A stretch of DNA of 64,000 nucleotides from Saprospiraceae bacterium (GCA_020627535.1 JAHDGU010000007.1:1-64000), one strand, 5' to 3'. Positions 27,252-37,234 are shown, numbered from the stretch's first letter. Translations and numbers: made by a program. Notes: generated by a model from the letters alone, not told the origin.

Positions 27252-27854
27252 ATGAACGAAGAAAGACATATATATCCGATTGATGATCAATTGGTTCAGA
27301 GAGCCGAGAGAGAAGCACGGCAGGGACATCGAGCACATGTGTACTGGATGACAGGGCTATCAGGTTCAGGCAAGAGTACGATTGCTAAAGCCACTGAGCG
27401 ACAGCTCTTTGATCAAGGTATCTCGGTGGTCGTACTTGATGGGGATAATATCAGAAACGGCATTAACAGCAATCTGGGATTTAGCGAAGAAGATCGAGCG
27501 GAGAATATCCGGCGAGTGGCAGAGCTTGCCAAACTATTTGCCAGTTTTGGTCATCTTGTATTGGTTTCATTCATCAGCCCGACTCAAGCGGTGCGCGACC
27601 ATGCTCGAGACATCGTGGGCAGCGAAGACTTCTCTGAGGTATACATCAATGCAAGCTTCGAAACCTGTGCCAAGAGAGATGTCAAAGGGCTCTATGCCAA
27701 GGCACTAGCAGGAGAAATCAAGAACTTTACAGGTCTTGACTCGCCTTACGAAGCTCCGAGTACGCCCGCTGTAGTACTCAATAGTGAGGAAGAAAGTACC
27801 GACCTTTGCGTCGATTTTTTCAAAAATCAGATTCTACAAACGATCAAGGTATAA
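27252..27854 (+). CDS. cysC: Adenylylsulfate kinase (APS kinase)
   Basis: 200 aa. P-loop GLSGSGKST at about 35-43, DGDNIRNGINSNLGFS, RRVAELAKLFASFGHLVLVS and GLYAKALAGEIKNFTGLDSPYE. It phosphorylates APS to PAPS. First gene of a cysC-cysD-cysN unit; cysD starts 1 nt after its stop. No PAPS reductase or sulfite reductase is present nearby. Confidence 0.95.
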   Translation: MNEERHIYPIDDQLVQRAEREARQGHRAHVYWMTGLSGSGKSTIAKATERQLFDQGISVVVLDGDNIRNGINSNLGFSEEDRAENIRRVAELAKLFASFGHLVLVSFISPTQAVRDHARDIVGSEDFSEVYINASFETCAKRDVKGLYAKALAGEIKNFTGLDSPYEAPSTPAVVLNSEEESTDLCVDFFKNQILQTIKV

Positions 27855-27855
27855 C

Positions 27856-28764
27856 ATGAGCAATAATTATTCACTCAGTCATCTCAAAGAACTGGAGTCT
27901 GAGTCGATCTTCATCATCAGGGAGGTCGCAGCACAGTTCCAGAATCCTGTCCTGATGTTTTCGGGTGGTAAGGACTCCATCCTCATGACATATTTGGCCG
28001 CCAAGGCCTTTCATCCAGCTAAGATTCCATTTCCACTCTTACACGTAGACACTGGGCACAACTTCCCTGAGACCATCGAGTTCAGAGATCGCCTCGTCGA
28101 GAAGCTCGGTGTAAAACTCATGGTCGGATCGGTCCAAGAGGGTATCGACAAGGGACTCGTGACAGAGGAGAAAGGGTTTAACGCCAGCAGAAATGGCCTG
28201 CAGACCGCGGTACTCCTTGAATCTCTTGAAAAAGGTAAGTACGACGCAGCACTAGGAGGTGCTCGCAGAGATGAAGAAAAAGCCAGAGCCAAAGAGAGAT
28301 TTTTCTCACATCGAGATGAGTTTGGTCAATGGGAACCCAAAAATCAGCGACCAGAGCTCTGGAATCTCTTCAATAGCAAAAAGCACTTTGGCGAGCACTT
28401 CCGTGTCTTCCCAATAAGTAACTGGACAGAGCTTGATGTCTGGCAATATCTTGCAGAAGAAGGAGTAGAACTGCCATCACTTTATATGGCACATGAGCGT
28501 GACTGCTTTATCCGAGATGGGATCATCTTGGCAGAGTCAGATGTCATCCAGCGCCGTCCAGACGAAGAAGTCAAAAAGATGCGTGTCAGATTCCGTACTA
28601 TCGGTGATATGACTTGTACGGGCGCAGTAGAAAGCGACGCAGACACACTTGAGAAAGTCATAGAAGAAGTGGCCACCACCCGGATCACAGAGAGAGGAGG
28701 TCGATCTGATGACAAGCGCTCTGAGACGAGCATGGAGGACCGCAAGAAGCAAGGATACTTTTAG
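27856..28764 (+). CDS. cysD: Sulfate adenylyltransferase subunit 2
   Basis: 302 aa. PP-loop SGGKDS at 36-41, HVDTGHNFPETIEFRD, GGARRDEEKARAKER and the C-terminal signature GCVES-like TCTGAVESDADTLEKVIEE. With CysN it makes APS from ATP and sulfate. The start at 27856 is chosen because it follows the cysC stop by 1 nt; an upstream ATG would overlap cysC by 70 nt. Confidence 0.96.
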   Translation: MSNNYSLSHLKELESESIFIIREVAAQFQNPVLMFSGGKDSILMTYLAAKAFHPAKIPFPLLHVDTGHNFPETIEFRDRLVEKLGVKLMVGSVQEGIDKGLVTEEKGFNASRNGLQTAVLLESLEKGKYDAALGGARRDEEKARAKERFFSHRDEFGQWEPKNQRPELWNLFNSKKHFGEHFRVFPISNWTELDVWQYLAEEGVELPSLYMAHERDCFIRDGIILAESDVIQRRPDEEVKKMRVRFRTIGDMTCTGAVESDADTLEKVIEEVATTRITERGGRSDDKRSETSMEDRKKQGYF

Positions 28765-28791
28765 AAAGACTTAACCACGAAGCACAACGAC

Positions 28792-30057
28792 ATGTCAATA
28801 GATATACAGCATCAGACCGAGCTGCTCAGATTCACTACCGCTGGTAGTGTAGATGATGGTAAGAGTACCCTCATCGGTCGACTCTTATACGATAGTAAAT
28901 CCATCTTTGAAGATCAGTACGAGCAGATCAAGCAGACTAGCGAGCGTCGAGGTGAAGAAACCGTCAATCTCGCTCTTCTCACAGATGGCCTCAAGTCTGA
29001 ACGTGAGCAAGGTATCACGATCGACGTAGCCTACAGATACTTTGCTACTCCCAAGAGAAAATTTATCATCGCAGATACACCTGGTCACATCCAGTACACA
29101 AGAAATATGGTGACAGGTGCCTCTACGGCCAATGTCGCGCTCATCCTCGTGGATGCACGGCATGGTGTGATCGAGCAGACCAAGAGACATGCGATCATCG
29201 CATCACTCCTCCAGATCCCACATATTGTCCTTTGTGTCAATAAGATGGATCTTGTAGACTACGAAGAGAAGAGATTTGAAGATATCAAAGAGGACTTCTC
29301 ACAGTTTGCCTCCAAGTTAGATGTGAGTGATATAGATTTTATTCCGATCTCAGCGCTCAATGGTGACAATGTGGTCAACAAGTCCACCAATATGGACTGG
29401 TATGATGGTAGCACTTTGATGTACTATCTTGAGAATGTCCACATTGGAAGTGATCACAATCTGATCGACTGCAGATTTCCCGTACAATTTGTCATAAGAC
29501 CATACAGCGATGAGTATCACGACTATCGTGGCTACGCAGGACGCGTAGCTGGTGGTGTCTTCAAGAAAGGTGACAAGGTCATGCTCTTGCCGAGTGGTTT
29601 TACTTCTACCATCGCCAAGATTGATACATATGACGGAGAGATCAATGAAGCTCATCCTCCTCAGTCTGTGACTATACTCCTTGAGGACGATCTTGATCTG
29701 AGTAGAGGAGACATGATCATCCGAGAGAATAATAAGCCCGATATCGATCAAGATGTGGAAGTCATGATCTGCTGGTTTAATCCAAAGACTCTCCAAGAGC
29801 GAGGAAAGTACACCCTCATACATACGACACAAGAAGTACGATGCATGGTCAAAGAGATCAGGTACAAGCTTGACATCAATACACTGCACAGAAATCTCGA
29901 AGACAAGAGCATCGGCATGAATGATATTGCGCGAGTGGTCCTTCGCACTACCAAGCCTATATTCTTTGACTCCTATCGAAGAAATAGAAACACCGGTAGT
30001 ATCATCCTCATAGATGAAGCCACTAATGAGACAGTCGGAGCTGGAATGATCATATAA
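28792..30057 (+). CDS. cysN: Sulfate adenylyltransferase subunit 1 (GTPase)
   Basis: 421 aa translation-factor-type GTPase with G1 GSVDDGKST (18-26), G2 region REQGITIDVAYRYF, G3 DTPGH and G4 NKMD, then two beta-barrel domains. It drives APS synthesis by CysD through GTP hydrolysis. It lacks a C-terminal CysC fusion; a separate cysC is present upstream. It is followed after 14 nt by the DegT-type aminotransferase, so the sulfate-activation genes run directly into the glycan genes. Confidence 0.95.
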   Translation: MSIDIQHQTELLRFTTAGSVDDGKSTLIGRLLYDSKSIFEDQYEQIKQTSERRGEETVNLALLTDGLKSEREQGITIDVAYRYFATPKRKFIIADTPGHIQYTRNMVTGASTANVALILVDARHGVIEQTKRHAIIASLLQIPHIVLCVNKMDLVDYEEKRFEDIKEDFSQFASKLDVSDIDFIPISALNGDNVVNKSTNMDWYDGSTLMYYLENVHIGSDHNLIDCRFPVQFVIRPYSDEYHDYRGYAGRVAGGVFKKGDKVMLLPSGFTSTIAKIDTYDGEINEAHPPQSVTILLEDDLDLSRGDMIIRENNKPDIDQDVEVMICWFNPKTLQERGKYTLIHTTQEVRCMVKEIRYKLDINTLHRNLEDKSIGMNDIARVVLRTTKPIFFDSYRRNRNTGSIILIDEATNETVGAGMII

Positions 30058-30071
30058 ATCAAAAAAAAGCC

Positions 30072-31196
30072 GTGATGAAGAATCTTCAGATGGTCGACCT
30101 AAAAGGTCAATACACTCATATCAAAGATGAGATAGACCAAGCGATATCAGAGGTCATCGACTCTACGCGATATATCGGTGGACCTCATGTATCTGGACTT
30201 GCCCAGGAACTCCAAGACTATCTGAACTGTAAGCATGTCATCCCTTGTGCCAATGGCACAGATGCGCTCCAGGTCGCATTTATGGCGCTTGGTCTAGAGC
30301 CAGGGGATGAAGTCGTAGTGCCTGCTTTCACCTATGTTGCCACTGCAGAAGTCATAGCTCTACTTAGGCTCAAACCTGTCATGGTCGACGTCGATCTAGA
30401 CAGCTACAACATGACTGTAGAGCACCTCGAGTCAGCCATGAATCCTCGTGTCAAAGCGGTCGTTCCTGTCCATCTATTTGGCCAAGGTGTGGAGATGGAG
30501 GCGATGATGGCTTTCGCCAAAAAACATGGCATCCATGTCGTAGAAGACAGCGCCCAAGCCATTGGCTCTAGTCAAGTATATCAAGACGGATCCAAACACA
30601 TGTATGGTGCCATCGGTGACGTCGGCTGTACATCATTCTTTCCATCCAAAAACTTAGGATGTTATGGAGATGGTGGAGCTATATTCACACAAAGCACTGA
30701 TCTCTATGAGAAGATCAAGATGGTGGCAAATCACGGCCAATCGCGCAGATATTATCACGATGTGATCGGCGTCAATAGCCGCCTTGATGCTATTCAAGCA
30801 GCTATCCTTCGGATCAAACTCAAGCGCTTGGGTCAATACAATCAAGCTCGTCGAAAAGTGGCTGACCACTACGATCAATCATTTGCAGATGTGGACTGGA
30901 TCACCACACCGCTCAGGAGCGGCCACTCTGATCATGTCTTTCATCAGTATGTCATGCGGATCACAAATGGCCGCCGAGATGATCTCATGAAATATTTAGC
31001 TGAAAAAGAGATCCCTCACAATGTCTACTACCCTGTACCACTCTACAAGCAAAAAGCCTTTGCATCGTTTACCGATGTCAGAGAGCTACCTGTGACAGAG
31101 AAGCTGTGCAAAGAGGTCATCGCACTACCAATACATACAGAAATGACTCAAGAGATCATGGATCACATTGTCTCAGTAGTCAAGTCATTTTCTTAG
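30072..31196 (+). CDS. DegT/DnrJ/EryC1/StrS-type sugar aminotransferase
   Basis: 374 aa PLP enzyme. Visible motifs are IPCANGTDALQVAFMALGL, VVVPAFTYVATAEV, VEDSAQAIGS and FFPSKNLGCYGDGGA, with the PLP lysine at K193. It transfers an amino group onto a keto-sugar nucleotide, giving an amino sugar for the surface glycan (WbpE/WecE-like; the exact sugar is not readable). It contains an exact dispersed-motif copy at 30509 (AFAKK). Confidence 0.9.
   Translation: MMKNLQMVDLKGQYTHIKDEIDQAISEVIDSTRYIGGPHVSGLAQELQDYLNCKHVIPCANGTDALQVAFMALGLEPGDEVVVPAFTYVATAEVIALLRLKPVMVDVDLDSYNMTVEHLESAMNPRVKAVVPVHLFGQGVEMEAMMAFAKKHGIHVVEDSAQAIGSSQVYQDGSKHMYGAIGDVGCTSFFPSKNLGCYGDGGAIFTQSTDLYEKIKMVANHGQSRRYYHDVIGVNSRLDAIQAAILRIKLKRLGQYNQARRKVADHYDQSFADVDWITTPLRSGHSDHVFHQYVMRITNGRRDDLMKYLAEKEIPHNVYYPVPLYKQKAFASFTDVRELPVTEKLCKEVIALPIHTEMTQEIMDHIVSVVKSFS
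30509..30522 (+). repeat. Dispersed GGCTTTCGCCAAAA motif, exact copy
   Basis: Exact copy inside the sugar aminotransferase gene, read as AFAK. Confidence 0.8.
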
Positions 31197-31214
31197 ATCA
31201 ACGCCACATAGCAT

Positions 31215-32552
31215 ATGACGGGTCAAAGCACAATACAGATATACTGTAGAAAGGAGTGCTTACCAGAAAAGGCCTATGTTTTTGATACGGTCATCTCTGA
31301 CCGACTCGGAATTCAATATGAGATCGTACAACATGAACAAGACTCATATCTCATGCGTCTGGACGATCGTATCCTGGAAATCAATGATGACTTTTTTCGC
31401 CACATTCAGGGGCCACCGAAGTATCAACTTTCCATGATGCCCACAGAGGTCAACTACCTTGATTCCGAGTATTTTCCAGAACCCATCCCTTGTCTCTACG
31501 GTCAAGGACTCTACGAAACTGAAGACAATCATCTCAAGCTTGGTTTTGACTTAATCAGTACGGTGTTCTTTTGTTTGAGTCGTTGGGAAGAAACGATCCT
31601 TGAAAAGGATCAATACGAAAGGATCCTTGATGAGCAAAGTGCTCTAGTCCAACTGCAGATCGTTGACATCCCCGTGGTAGATTACATCACCCATTTTATC
31701 GCAAACTATTTTCAGCTACAAGCACCAGAAGAAATTTTCTCCTACGAGCTTGTCCCTACACATGACATTGACATTCACAGATACTTTTCTTCTCCATTTT
31801 CATTCTTAAGATCAGTCATTGGCGATCTCATACATCGTCGAAAAATATCGTGGGCAGCATGGACCTTACAAGAAGGCATCAAAAGACTCTTCACACCACA
31901 AGCAGATCCTTTCGATACCATCGATCTACTTATGCAAATGTCAGAGGCAAAAAAAGCAAAATCTATCTTTTACTTCATCCCTCGTAAAGAAAAAATCGCT
32001 GGCGCCAGCTATGATCTAACTGATCCTGATGTCTTGAAAACTATAGGAGCAATACAGTCCCGACAGCACATCATCGGCATACATCCAAGCATAGGGACAT
32101 CTACTAACAAAGAAAAATGGGCAAACGAACTTGACAAATTAAGCTCCATCGTCAAAGTGAAGCACTCGCGGCAGCACTATCTTCAATATGATATTACGGA
32201 AACGACTAGGATCATTGACACCTTAGCTCCAGACTTGACGGATAGTAGCATTCACTTTAGAAAGTATCCCGGTTTTCGTAGTGGCAGCTGCATACCCTAC
32301 CATCCTTATCGTCTGGATTCAAGATCAGCTGCCAGCTTTCTTGCATTACCTCTCGTCTTCATGGATCAAAACATACATTATAGCTCTTTGACACCACAGG
32401 AGACATTGACTTCCGTCAAAAAGATCATTGATAGAGTAAGACTTGTGAAAGGGAAGTTTGTGATACTGTGGCATAATAGCTCTTGGAACCATCCAGAATG
32501 GAGATCCTATCAAGAATACTACCAAGATCTACTCAATCATGCGACGACATGA
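31215..32552 (+). CDS. Polysaccharide deacetylase-like protein (DUF7033-type N-terminus)
   Basis: 445 aa, cytoplasmic or peripheral. The C-terminal part has NodB-like features: THDIDIHRY (metal-binding Asp), GIHPSIGT, SRQHYLQYD, FRKYPGFRSGSCIPYHPY and ILWHNSSWN. The N-terminal ~190 residues match what is often called DUF7033 in Bacteroidota capsule loci. A role as carbohydrate esterase or deacetylase in glycan modification is inference. The gene overlaps the next glycosyltransferase by 4 nt. Confidence 0.75.
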   Translation: MTGQSTIQIYCRKECLPEKAYVFDTVISDRLGIQYEIVQHEQDSYLMRLDDRILEINDDFFRHIQGPPKYQLSMMPTEVNYLDSEYFPEPIPCLYGQGLYETEDNHLKLGFDLISTVFFCLSRWEETILEKDQYERILDEQSALVQLQIVDIPVVDYITHFIANYFQLQAPEEIFSYELVPTHDIDIHRYFSSPFSFLRSVIGDLIHRRKISWAAWTLQEGIKRLFTPQADPFDTIDLLMQMSEAKKAKSIFYFIPRKEKIAGASYDLTDPDVLKTIGAIQSRQHIIGIHPSIGTSTNKEKWANELDKLSSIVKVKHSRQHYLQYDITETTRIIDTLAPDLTDSSIHFRKYPGFRSGSCIPYHPYRLDSRSAASFLALPLVFMDQNIHYSSLTPQETLTSVKKIIDRVRLVKGKFVILWHNSSWNHPEWRSYQEYYQDLLNHATT

Positions 32553-33688
32553 AAGTCAAAGGAATCAAATTAGTTCTTATTGCCAATACTTATTGGTACC
32601 TCTATAACTTTCGTTCTAGCCTCATTCAGAAAATGCTAGATCTCAGGTATGAAATTCATTTATTGGCAGCTCCCGACAACTACGAGGACCAATTCACGAA
32701 GCACAAAGACTTACATATTCATCATCTCCAGAACCTAGAGAGACCTTCTACTAATATTATTCAAGAAATCCGCTCTATCAAAGAAATCAGTAGAATTCTC
32801 GATGCAATAAAACCTCAACTTGTCCTTAGCCATACCGTCAAACCAAATATCTATTGCAATCTATTCAGACATAAAGATGTGATCAAGATTGGATTTATCA
32901 CAGGACTTGGCTCTCCATTTATCCAAGATGGATTCCTTAAAAAATTGCTAGTCAGATTGTATAAGAGGGTCTTAAAGAATATGAACATCACCTATTGTGA
33001 AAATCAAGAAGATCTTGAATTTCTACAAAAAATACAACCTGCCAGCACCATCAGATATATTGCCGGAACTGGGGTAAATACGGATTTTTATCGTCAAGAA
33101 AAATCTCTTTCTACCGAACCGTTCACATTTGTTTTTTCCGGTAGACTCATCAGAGATAAAGGCATCATGGAGCTCCTTACTGCCTTTAAACGTGTCAGGG
33201 ATGAAAACACTAGGCTCATCATTATGGGAGATCTAGACAGACAAAATCCATCAGCCCTTATTGCATCAGAAATTGCGCTTCTTAACGAATCTGGTGCTGA
33301 AATATATTCTCATCAAAAAGATGTGAGGCCACATATCAACTCATCCACTGTCTTTGTACTCCCATCATACCGTGAAGGACTGAGTCGATCACTTCTTGAA
33401 GCGATGTCCATGTCCAGACCTATCATTACCACAAAAGTTCCAGGATGCCAAGAACTCATAGAAGAAGGTCAAAACGGATTTCTTGTGCCCGCACAAAACA
33501 TAGAAGCGCTCACTGACGTCATGCGTCACAGTAAGACACTTTCTGAGGCAACACTGATTGATATGGGGAACAGATCTCGACAAATAATTCTAGAAAAATA
33601 TCACGAGGAAAAGATACATGACGAAATTATTTCTTCTATAAGAGAAGTACTGACAATTGAAGCTCAGCATAGTACATATAACTCGTGA
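32549..33688 (+). CDS. GT4-family glycosyltransferase (first of tandem pair)
   Basis: 379 aa GT-B fold. N-terminal IANTYWYLYNFRSSLIQKM, acceptor-side SHTVKPNIYCNL and GFITGLGSPF, then the GT4 donor site with FVFSGRLIRDKGI and VLPSYREGLSRSLLEAMSM (E-x7-E). The SHT.KPNIY motif is typical of PglA/TuaC-like enzymes acting on lipid-linked sugars. Overlaps the upstream gene by ATGA. Its DNA is visibly more AT-rich than the sulfate-activation genes. Confidence 0.88.
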   Translation: MKVKGIKLVLIANTYWYLYNFRSSLIQKMLDLRYEIHLLAAPDNYEDQFTKHKDLHIHHLQNLERPSTNIIQEIRSIKEISRILDAIKPQLVLSHTVKPNIYCNLFRHKDVIKIGFITGLGSPFIQDGFLKKLLVRLYKRVLKNMNITYCENQEDLEFLQKIQPASTIRYIAGTGVNTDFYRQEKSLSTEPFTFVFSGRLIRDKGIMELLTAFKRVRDENTRLIIMGDLDRQNPSALIASEIALLNESGAEIYSHQKDVRPHINSSTVFVLPSYREGLSRSLLEAMSMSRPIITTKVPGCQELIEEGQNGFLVPAQNIEALTDVMRHSKTLSEATLIDMGNRSRQIILEKYHEEKIHDEIISSIREVLTIEAQHSTYNS

Positions 33689-33692
33689 CACC

Positions 33693-34841
33693 TTGAAATC
33701 TCCTAAAACAAAACCTCGCCCAGATAGGCAAAGAAAAATACTCTTTGCCGCTAACTCATCATGGTATCTCTGGCACTATAAAAAAGAACTTATTGAAGAC
33801 ATCAAGTCCTCTGGCACCTTTGTTGCGGCAACTGCTCCAACTGATCAATATACGAGGAGGCTTTCTGGCATTGTTGATTGTTTTCTGCCCATCACAAAGA
33901 TGTCCCGCTCTGGCACTCATGTCATCAAGGAAGTACTACTCATCTCAGAAATCCGTAAAATCTGTCGCCAAGTTCATCCTGACTTAATCATCTCTCATAC
34001 GACTAAACCCAATATATACTTCAATCTTGTTAAAGGCCATTGCAAGTCAATTGCCGTAGTCAATGGTCTCGGAATCTCTTTTTCTGAAGGTAATAATACA
34101 GCCAAATGGGTAACAAGACTATACAAATTCGCCCTTAGAAAGAATTGCAAAGTCGTATATCAAAACAAATATGACGCAAAGTATCTAGAAGAACTCGATG
34201 TCACAAGTGCTGTTCAGTCTGTGATCATTCCAGGGAGTGGTGTGGACACCGATAAGTTTTACCTCGAAGATCGAATGCTCCCCACTGAGTCATTGAAGTT
34301 AATTTATGTCGGGCGCCTCCTCCGCTCCAAGGGAGTACCTCTACTCGTTGATGCCATTAATAAACTTGAACAACTCAATATCAGCCTTACAATTGTAGGA
34401 GAAATAGATCCACAAAACCCTGATTCTATAAGTCAAATTGACGTTCAAGAGTTAGAGAAAAATGAGAAGATAACATACCTAGGATTCAGAAATGATATTG
34501 CCGATCTCATGCGAGGACACCATGTACTTGTATTTCCCTCATATTACAATGAAGGCCTACCGAGAGTTATACTTGAAGCGATGGCAACAGGACTGCCATG
34601 TATTGTAGCAGATATTAATGGCACACGAGATGTCATCCAACATGAGGTTCAAGGTATAATCACCAGACCAAAAAATCTAGATGATCTCGTAGCAGCCATC
34701 ATAAGAATGCGTAATCTTGATAGAGAAGAATATCTAAGCATGCAAACAGCAGCAAGACAGACGGCCCAGACAACATACTCACTAGAAAAGATCAACCAAC
34801 AATATAAAATACTCATCAATGAATCGTATAACATCTCATAA
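33693..34841 (+). CDS. GT4-family glycosyltransferase (second of tandem pair), TTG start
   Basis: About 382 aa and clearly paralogous to the gene before it: AANSSWYLWHYKKELIEDI, SHTTKPNIYFNL, VVNGLGISFSE, IYVGRLLRSKGV and FPSYYNEGLPRVILEAMATG. No ATG exists near the start; the TTG at 33693, 4 nt after the upstream stop, is most likely, with a TTG at 33657 as alternative. It probably adds the next sugar in the same repeat unit (inference). The 3' end overlaps manC. Confidence 0.85.
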   Translation: MKSPKTKPRPDRQRKILFAANSSWYLWHYKKELIEDIKSSGTFVAATAPTDQYTRRLSGIVDCFLPITKMSRSGTHVIKEVLLISEIRKICRQVHPDLIISHTTKPNIYFNLVKGHCKSIAVVNGLGISFSEGNNTAKWVTRLYKFALRKNCKVVYQNKYDAKYLEELDVTSAVQSVIIPGSGVDTDKFYLEDRMLPTESLKLIYVGRLLRSKGVPLLVDAINKLEQLNISLTIVGEIDPQNPDSISQIDVQELEKNEKITYLGFRNDIADLMRGHHVLVFPSYYNEGLPRVILEAMATGLPCIVADINGTRDVIQHEVQGIITRPKNLDDLVAAIIRMRNLDREEYLSMQTAARQTAQTTYSLEKINQQYKILINESYNIS

Positions 34842-35889
34842 GTATGCCGTCATCATGGCCGGCGGATCTGGCACTCGCTTCTGGCCTGCTAGTAGGATCG
34901 ATCGACCCAAACAGTTTCTCGATATTCTAGGTGCTGGACGTACATTGATTCAGATGACCTATGATAGACTTATCGATATTATGCCTCCTGAAAATATCTA
35001 CGTAGTCGCTGACCAACGTTATAAAGAAATCTGTCTCGATCAACTAGCGGACATTCCTGAAGACAATTATATCGCTGAACCTGGAAAGAAGAATACTGCT
35101 CCTTGCGCCCTACTCAGTGCAATGATCATCCACAAGAGAGATCCTGAAGCGCTGATTCTCACTTGCCCTTCCGATCATGTGATACTCAAGCCAACAGAAT
35201 TGAATCAAGCCATTGACACGGCTTTTCACTCAGCGCAGACTTCACAAAGTCTCCTCACTCTCGGTCTAAAACCTACATATCCTGCTACAGGATATGGATA
35301 TATACTGACTGATAGAATCGAACTCAATCAAGTGTCACAGGTAGAGAGGTTTGTAGAAAAACCAGACCTATCCAAAGCAAAACAGTATCTAGAAGATGGC
35401 CAATATCTATGGAACTCAGGCATGTTCATCTGGAGCAGCCAAGCCATTCTCAATACATTCGAAACTTGTGCTCCTGACATCAGGAGCTGTTTTCCATCTG
35501 AAGTCAACGATCTCTCGGAGAAGACGATACATGAGGCATATGACAAGGTAGAGAGTATTTCTGTAGATTACGCAATCCTAGAGCGTGCAAGCGACATAAA
35601 AGTAGTTGCTGTTGATCCTGGATGGTCTGACTTAGGTACTTGGAATTCTCTCCATAGTCATATCAATGACAGTAAAGACAATGTATCAATAAATACCGAC
35701 CCCTTGTGTATTGAAAATGAAAATACACTGATTTACTCCGAGACGAATAGAAAAATTATTGCAGTTGGTCTGAAAGACTACAATGTCATAGATATGAATG
35801 ATACCCTTGTCATCATTCCGAAATCGTATGATCAAAATATCAAAGAAATACTGAAAACCGTACATCAGACACATCCAGACTTGACCTAA
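34819..35889 (+). CDS. manC: Mannose-1-phosphate guanylyltransferase
   Basis: 356 aa. Nucleotidyltransferase signature MAGGSGTRFWPASRIDRPKQF at the N-terminus, LTCPSDHVI, GYGYI, VERFVEKPD and VDPGWSDLGTWNSL. It makes GDP-mannose. This is the short form without a C-terminal phosphomannose isomerase cupin. The start at 34819 overlaps the upstream gene by 23 nt, and the stop overlaps the next gene's ATG (TAATG). Confidence 0.92.
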   Translation: MNRITSHKYAVIMAGGSGTRFWPASRIDRPKQFLDILGAGRTLIQMTYDRLIDIMPPENIYVVADQRYKEICLDQLADIPEDNYIAEPGKKNTAPCALLSAMIIHKRDPEALILTCPSDHVILKPTELNQAIDTAFHSAQTSQSLLTLGLKPTYPATGYGYILTDRIELNQVSQVERFVEKPDLSKAKQYLEDGQYLWNSGMFIWSSQAILNTFETCAPDIRSCFPSEVNDLSEKTIHEAYDKVESISVDYAILERASDIKVVAVDPGWSDLGTWNSLHSHINDSKDNVSINTDPLCIENENTLIYSETNRKIIAVGLKDYNVIDMNDTLVIIPKSYDQNIKEILKTVHQTHPDLT

Positions 35890-37109
35890 TGTCTCTGAAA
35901 CCTGAAGCAACACTGTTCATATCATACAGGTTTCCGCCAGACCTTGGGGTAGGGTGTTTGCGCAATGCACATTTCGCCGAACTCAATTCAAAGTTCCGTG
36001 AGACCGTTGTTTTGACAAGCAAAAACGGGATCTACCTAGATAAATCAAGGATATATGACGGTTCTTTCGAAACACATTTTATCGATAATAAAGATATCAA
36101 GTCCAAGCTCCATCGAATACTACCTCGACTTTTCACGTCCTTTTTGAGTAGGACAGGAATTCATCGATATATTCTTAGATCGGGTAGAAATTCAAAAGCA
36201 CGACAAGCAGTTTATGAAGGAGGCTCTAAATATGTCAGCTCTGCGATTCAAGCCTACTATGAAATAGATAAAAAATATGCCATTAAGTATATCTATTCTT
36301 CATATCGACCTATGGTTGATCACGAGATAGCACTCAACATCAAAAAAGAATTTCCCAAGGTAAGCTGGATCGCGGACTTCAGAGACTATCCACCATCATA
36401 TCAAAAGCTAACTCCTGTGGAGTATAGGCTGTATCAAAATATCTTTGACTCCGCAGATAAAGTGCTTTATTCTACAAAAGGTCTGGCTCGATATTTTAAT
36501 TCTCCTCCCACGACATCTAGGGTAATCTATAGTGCACACGAGAAGTACTCCAACATTCAACATAAATCAGACAAATTCATCATTTGTTATGCAGGATCGC
36601 TCTACGGAAAACGTCCACTAGACGCATTTTTTTCCGGTCTCAAGACATGCCTCCAAGGTGATGAGCAGATGGCAGAAAAAGTCGAGCTTAGATATCTCGG
36701 AATCAATCAAAAAATATGGGATACATACACCAAGAAATATGGCCTCTCCCGAATATCCAGATCAACATACCTCAAGACTCATGACGAGGCCCTCGATCAT
36801 ATCACTCGGTCAGACTTACTCCTATATCTAGATTGGTCAGATCAACATGTCAATGGCCTTCTCGGATACAAGGTATGGGATTATCTCACGACCTCTCTTC
36901 CAATTATGTCCATCAGTCATGGCAAGCCATCCGAGGAACTACAGGCCTTGCTTACGGATGATGATTTTTTTGGACATCACGCAAGTGATCCAGTGACCAT
37001 AGCCCAGTATATCAAGGAAGTCTACGAGGATCGTAGAAAAATAAATAGACAATCAGTCATTAAGAATCAACTAAGCAAACAGATGGCATTCTGGGAAAAT
37101 CCAGCGTGA
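35889..37109 (+). CDS. GT-B-type glycosyltransferase-like protein
   Basis: 406 aa. It begins TLFISYRFPPDLGVGCLRNA, the pP.lG.G..R pattern of many Bacteroidota GT4-like enzymes. It continues WIADFRDYPPSY, FIICYAGSLYGKRPLDAFF and a late LLGYKVWDYLTTSLPIM. Donor and acceptor cannot be read. Starts at the TAATG overlap with manC and is the last gene of the plus arm. No terminator is seen before the convergent gene at 37235. Confidence 0.75.
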   Translation: MSLKPEATLFISYRFPPDLGVGCLRNAHFAELNSKFRETVVLTSKNGIYLDKSRIYDGSFETHFIDNKDIKSKLHRILPRLFTSFLSRTGIHRYILRSGRNSKARQAVYEGGSKYVSSAIQAYYEIDKKYAIKYIYSSYRPMVDHEIALNIKKEFPKVSWIADFRDYPPSYQKLTPVEYRLYQNIFDSADKVLYSTKGLARYFNSPPTTSRVIYSAHEKYSNIQHKSDKFIICYAGSLYGKRPLDAFFSGLKTCLQGDEQMAEKVELRYLGINQKIWDTYTKKYGLSRISRSTYLKTHDEALDHITRSDLLLYLDWSDQHVNGLLGYKVWDYLTTSLPIMSISHGKPSEELQALLTDDDFFGHHASDPVTIAQYIKEVYEDRRKINRQSVIKNQLSKQMAFWENPA

Positions 37110-37234
37110 CAGCTTCATAGCGTCAATGGCGTCAAAAATGACCGATATAGCTGGACTAGACACCTACTGACAATCCTCAGCCTCCAAAGCCAGCCTGGCC
37201 GGCATTCCTTCATCACATTCGTACAAAATATATC

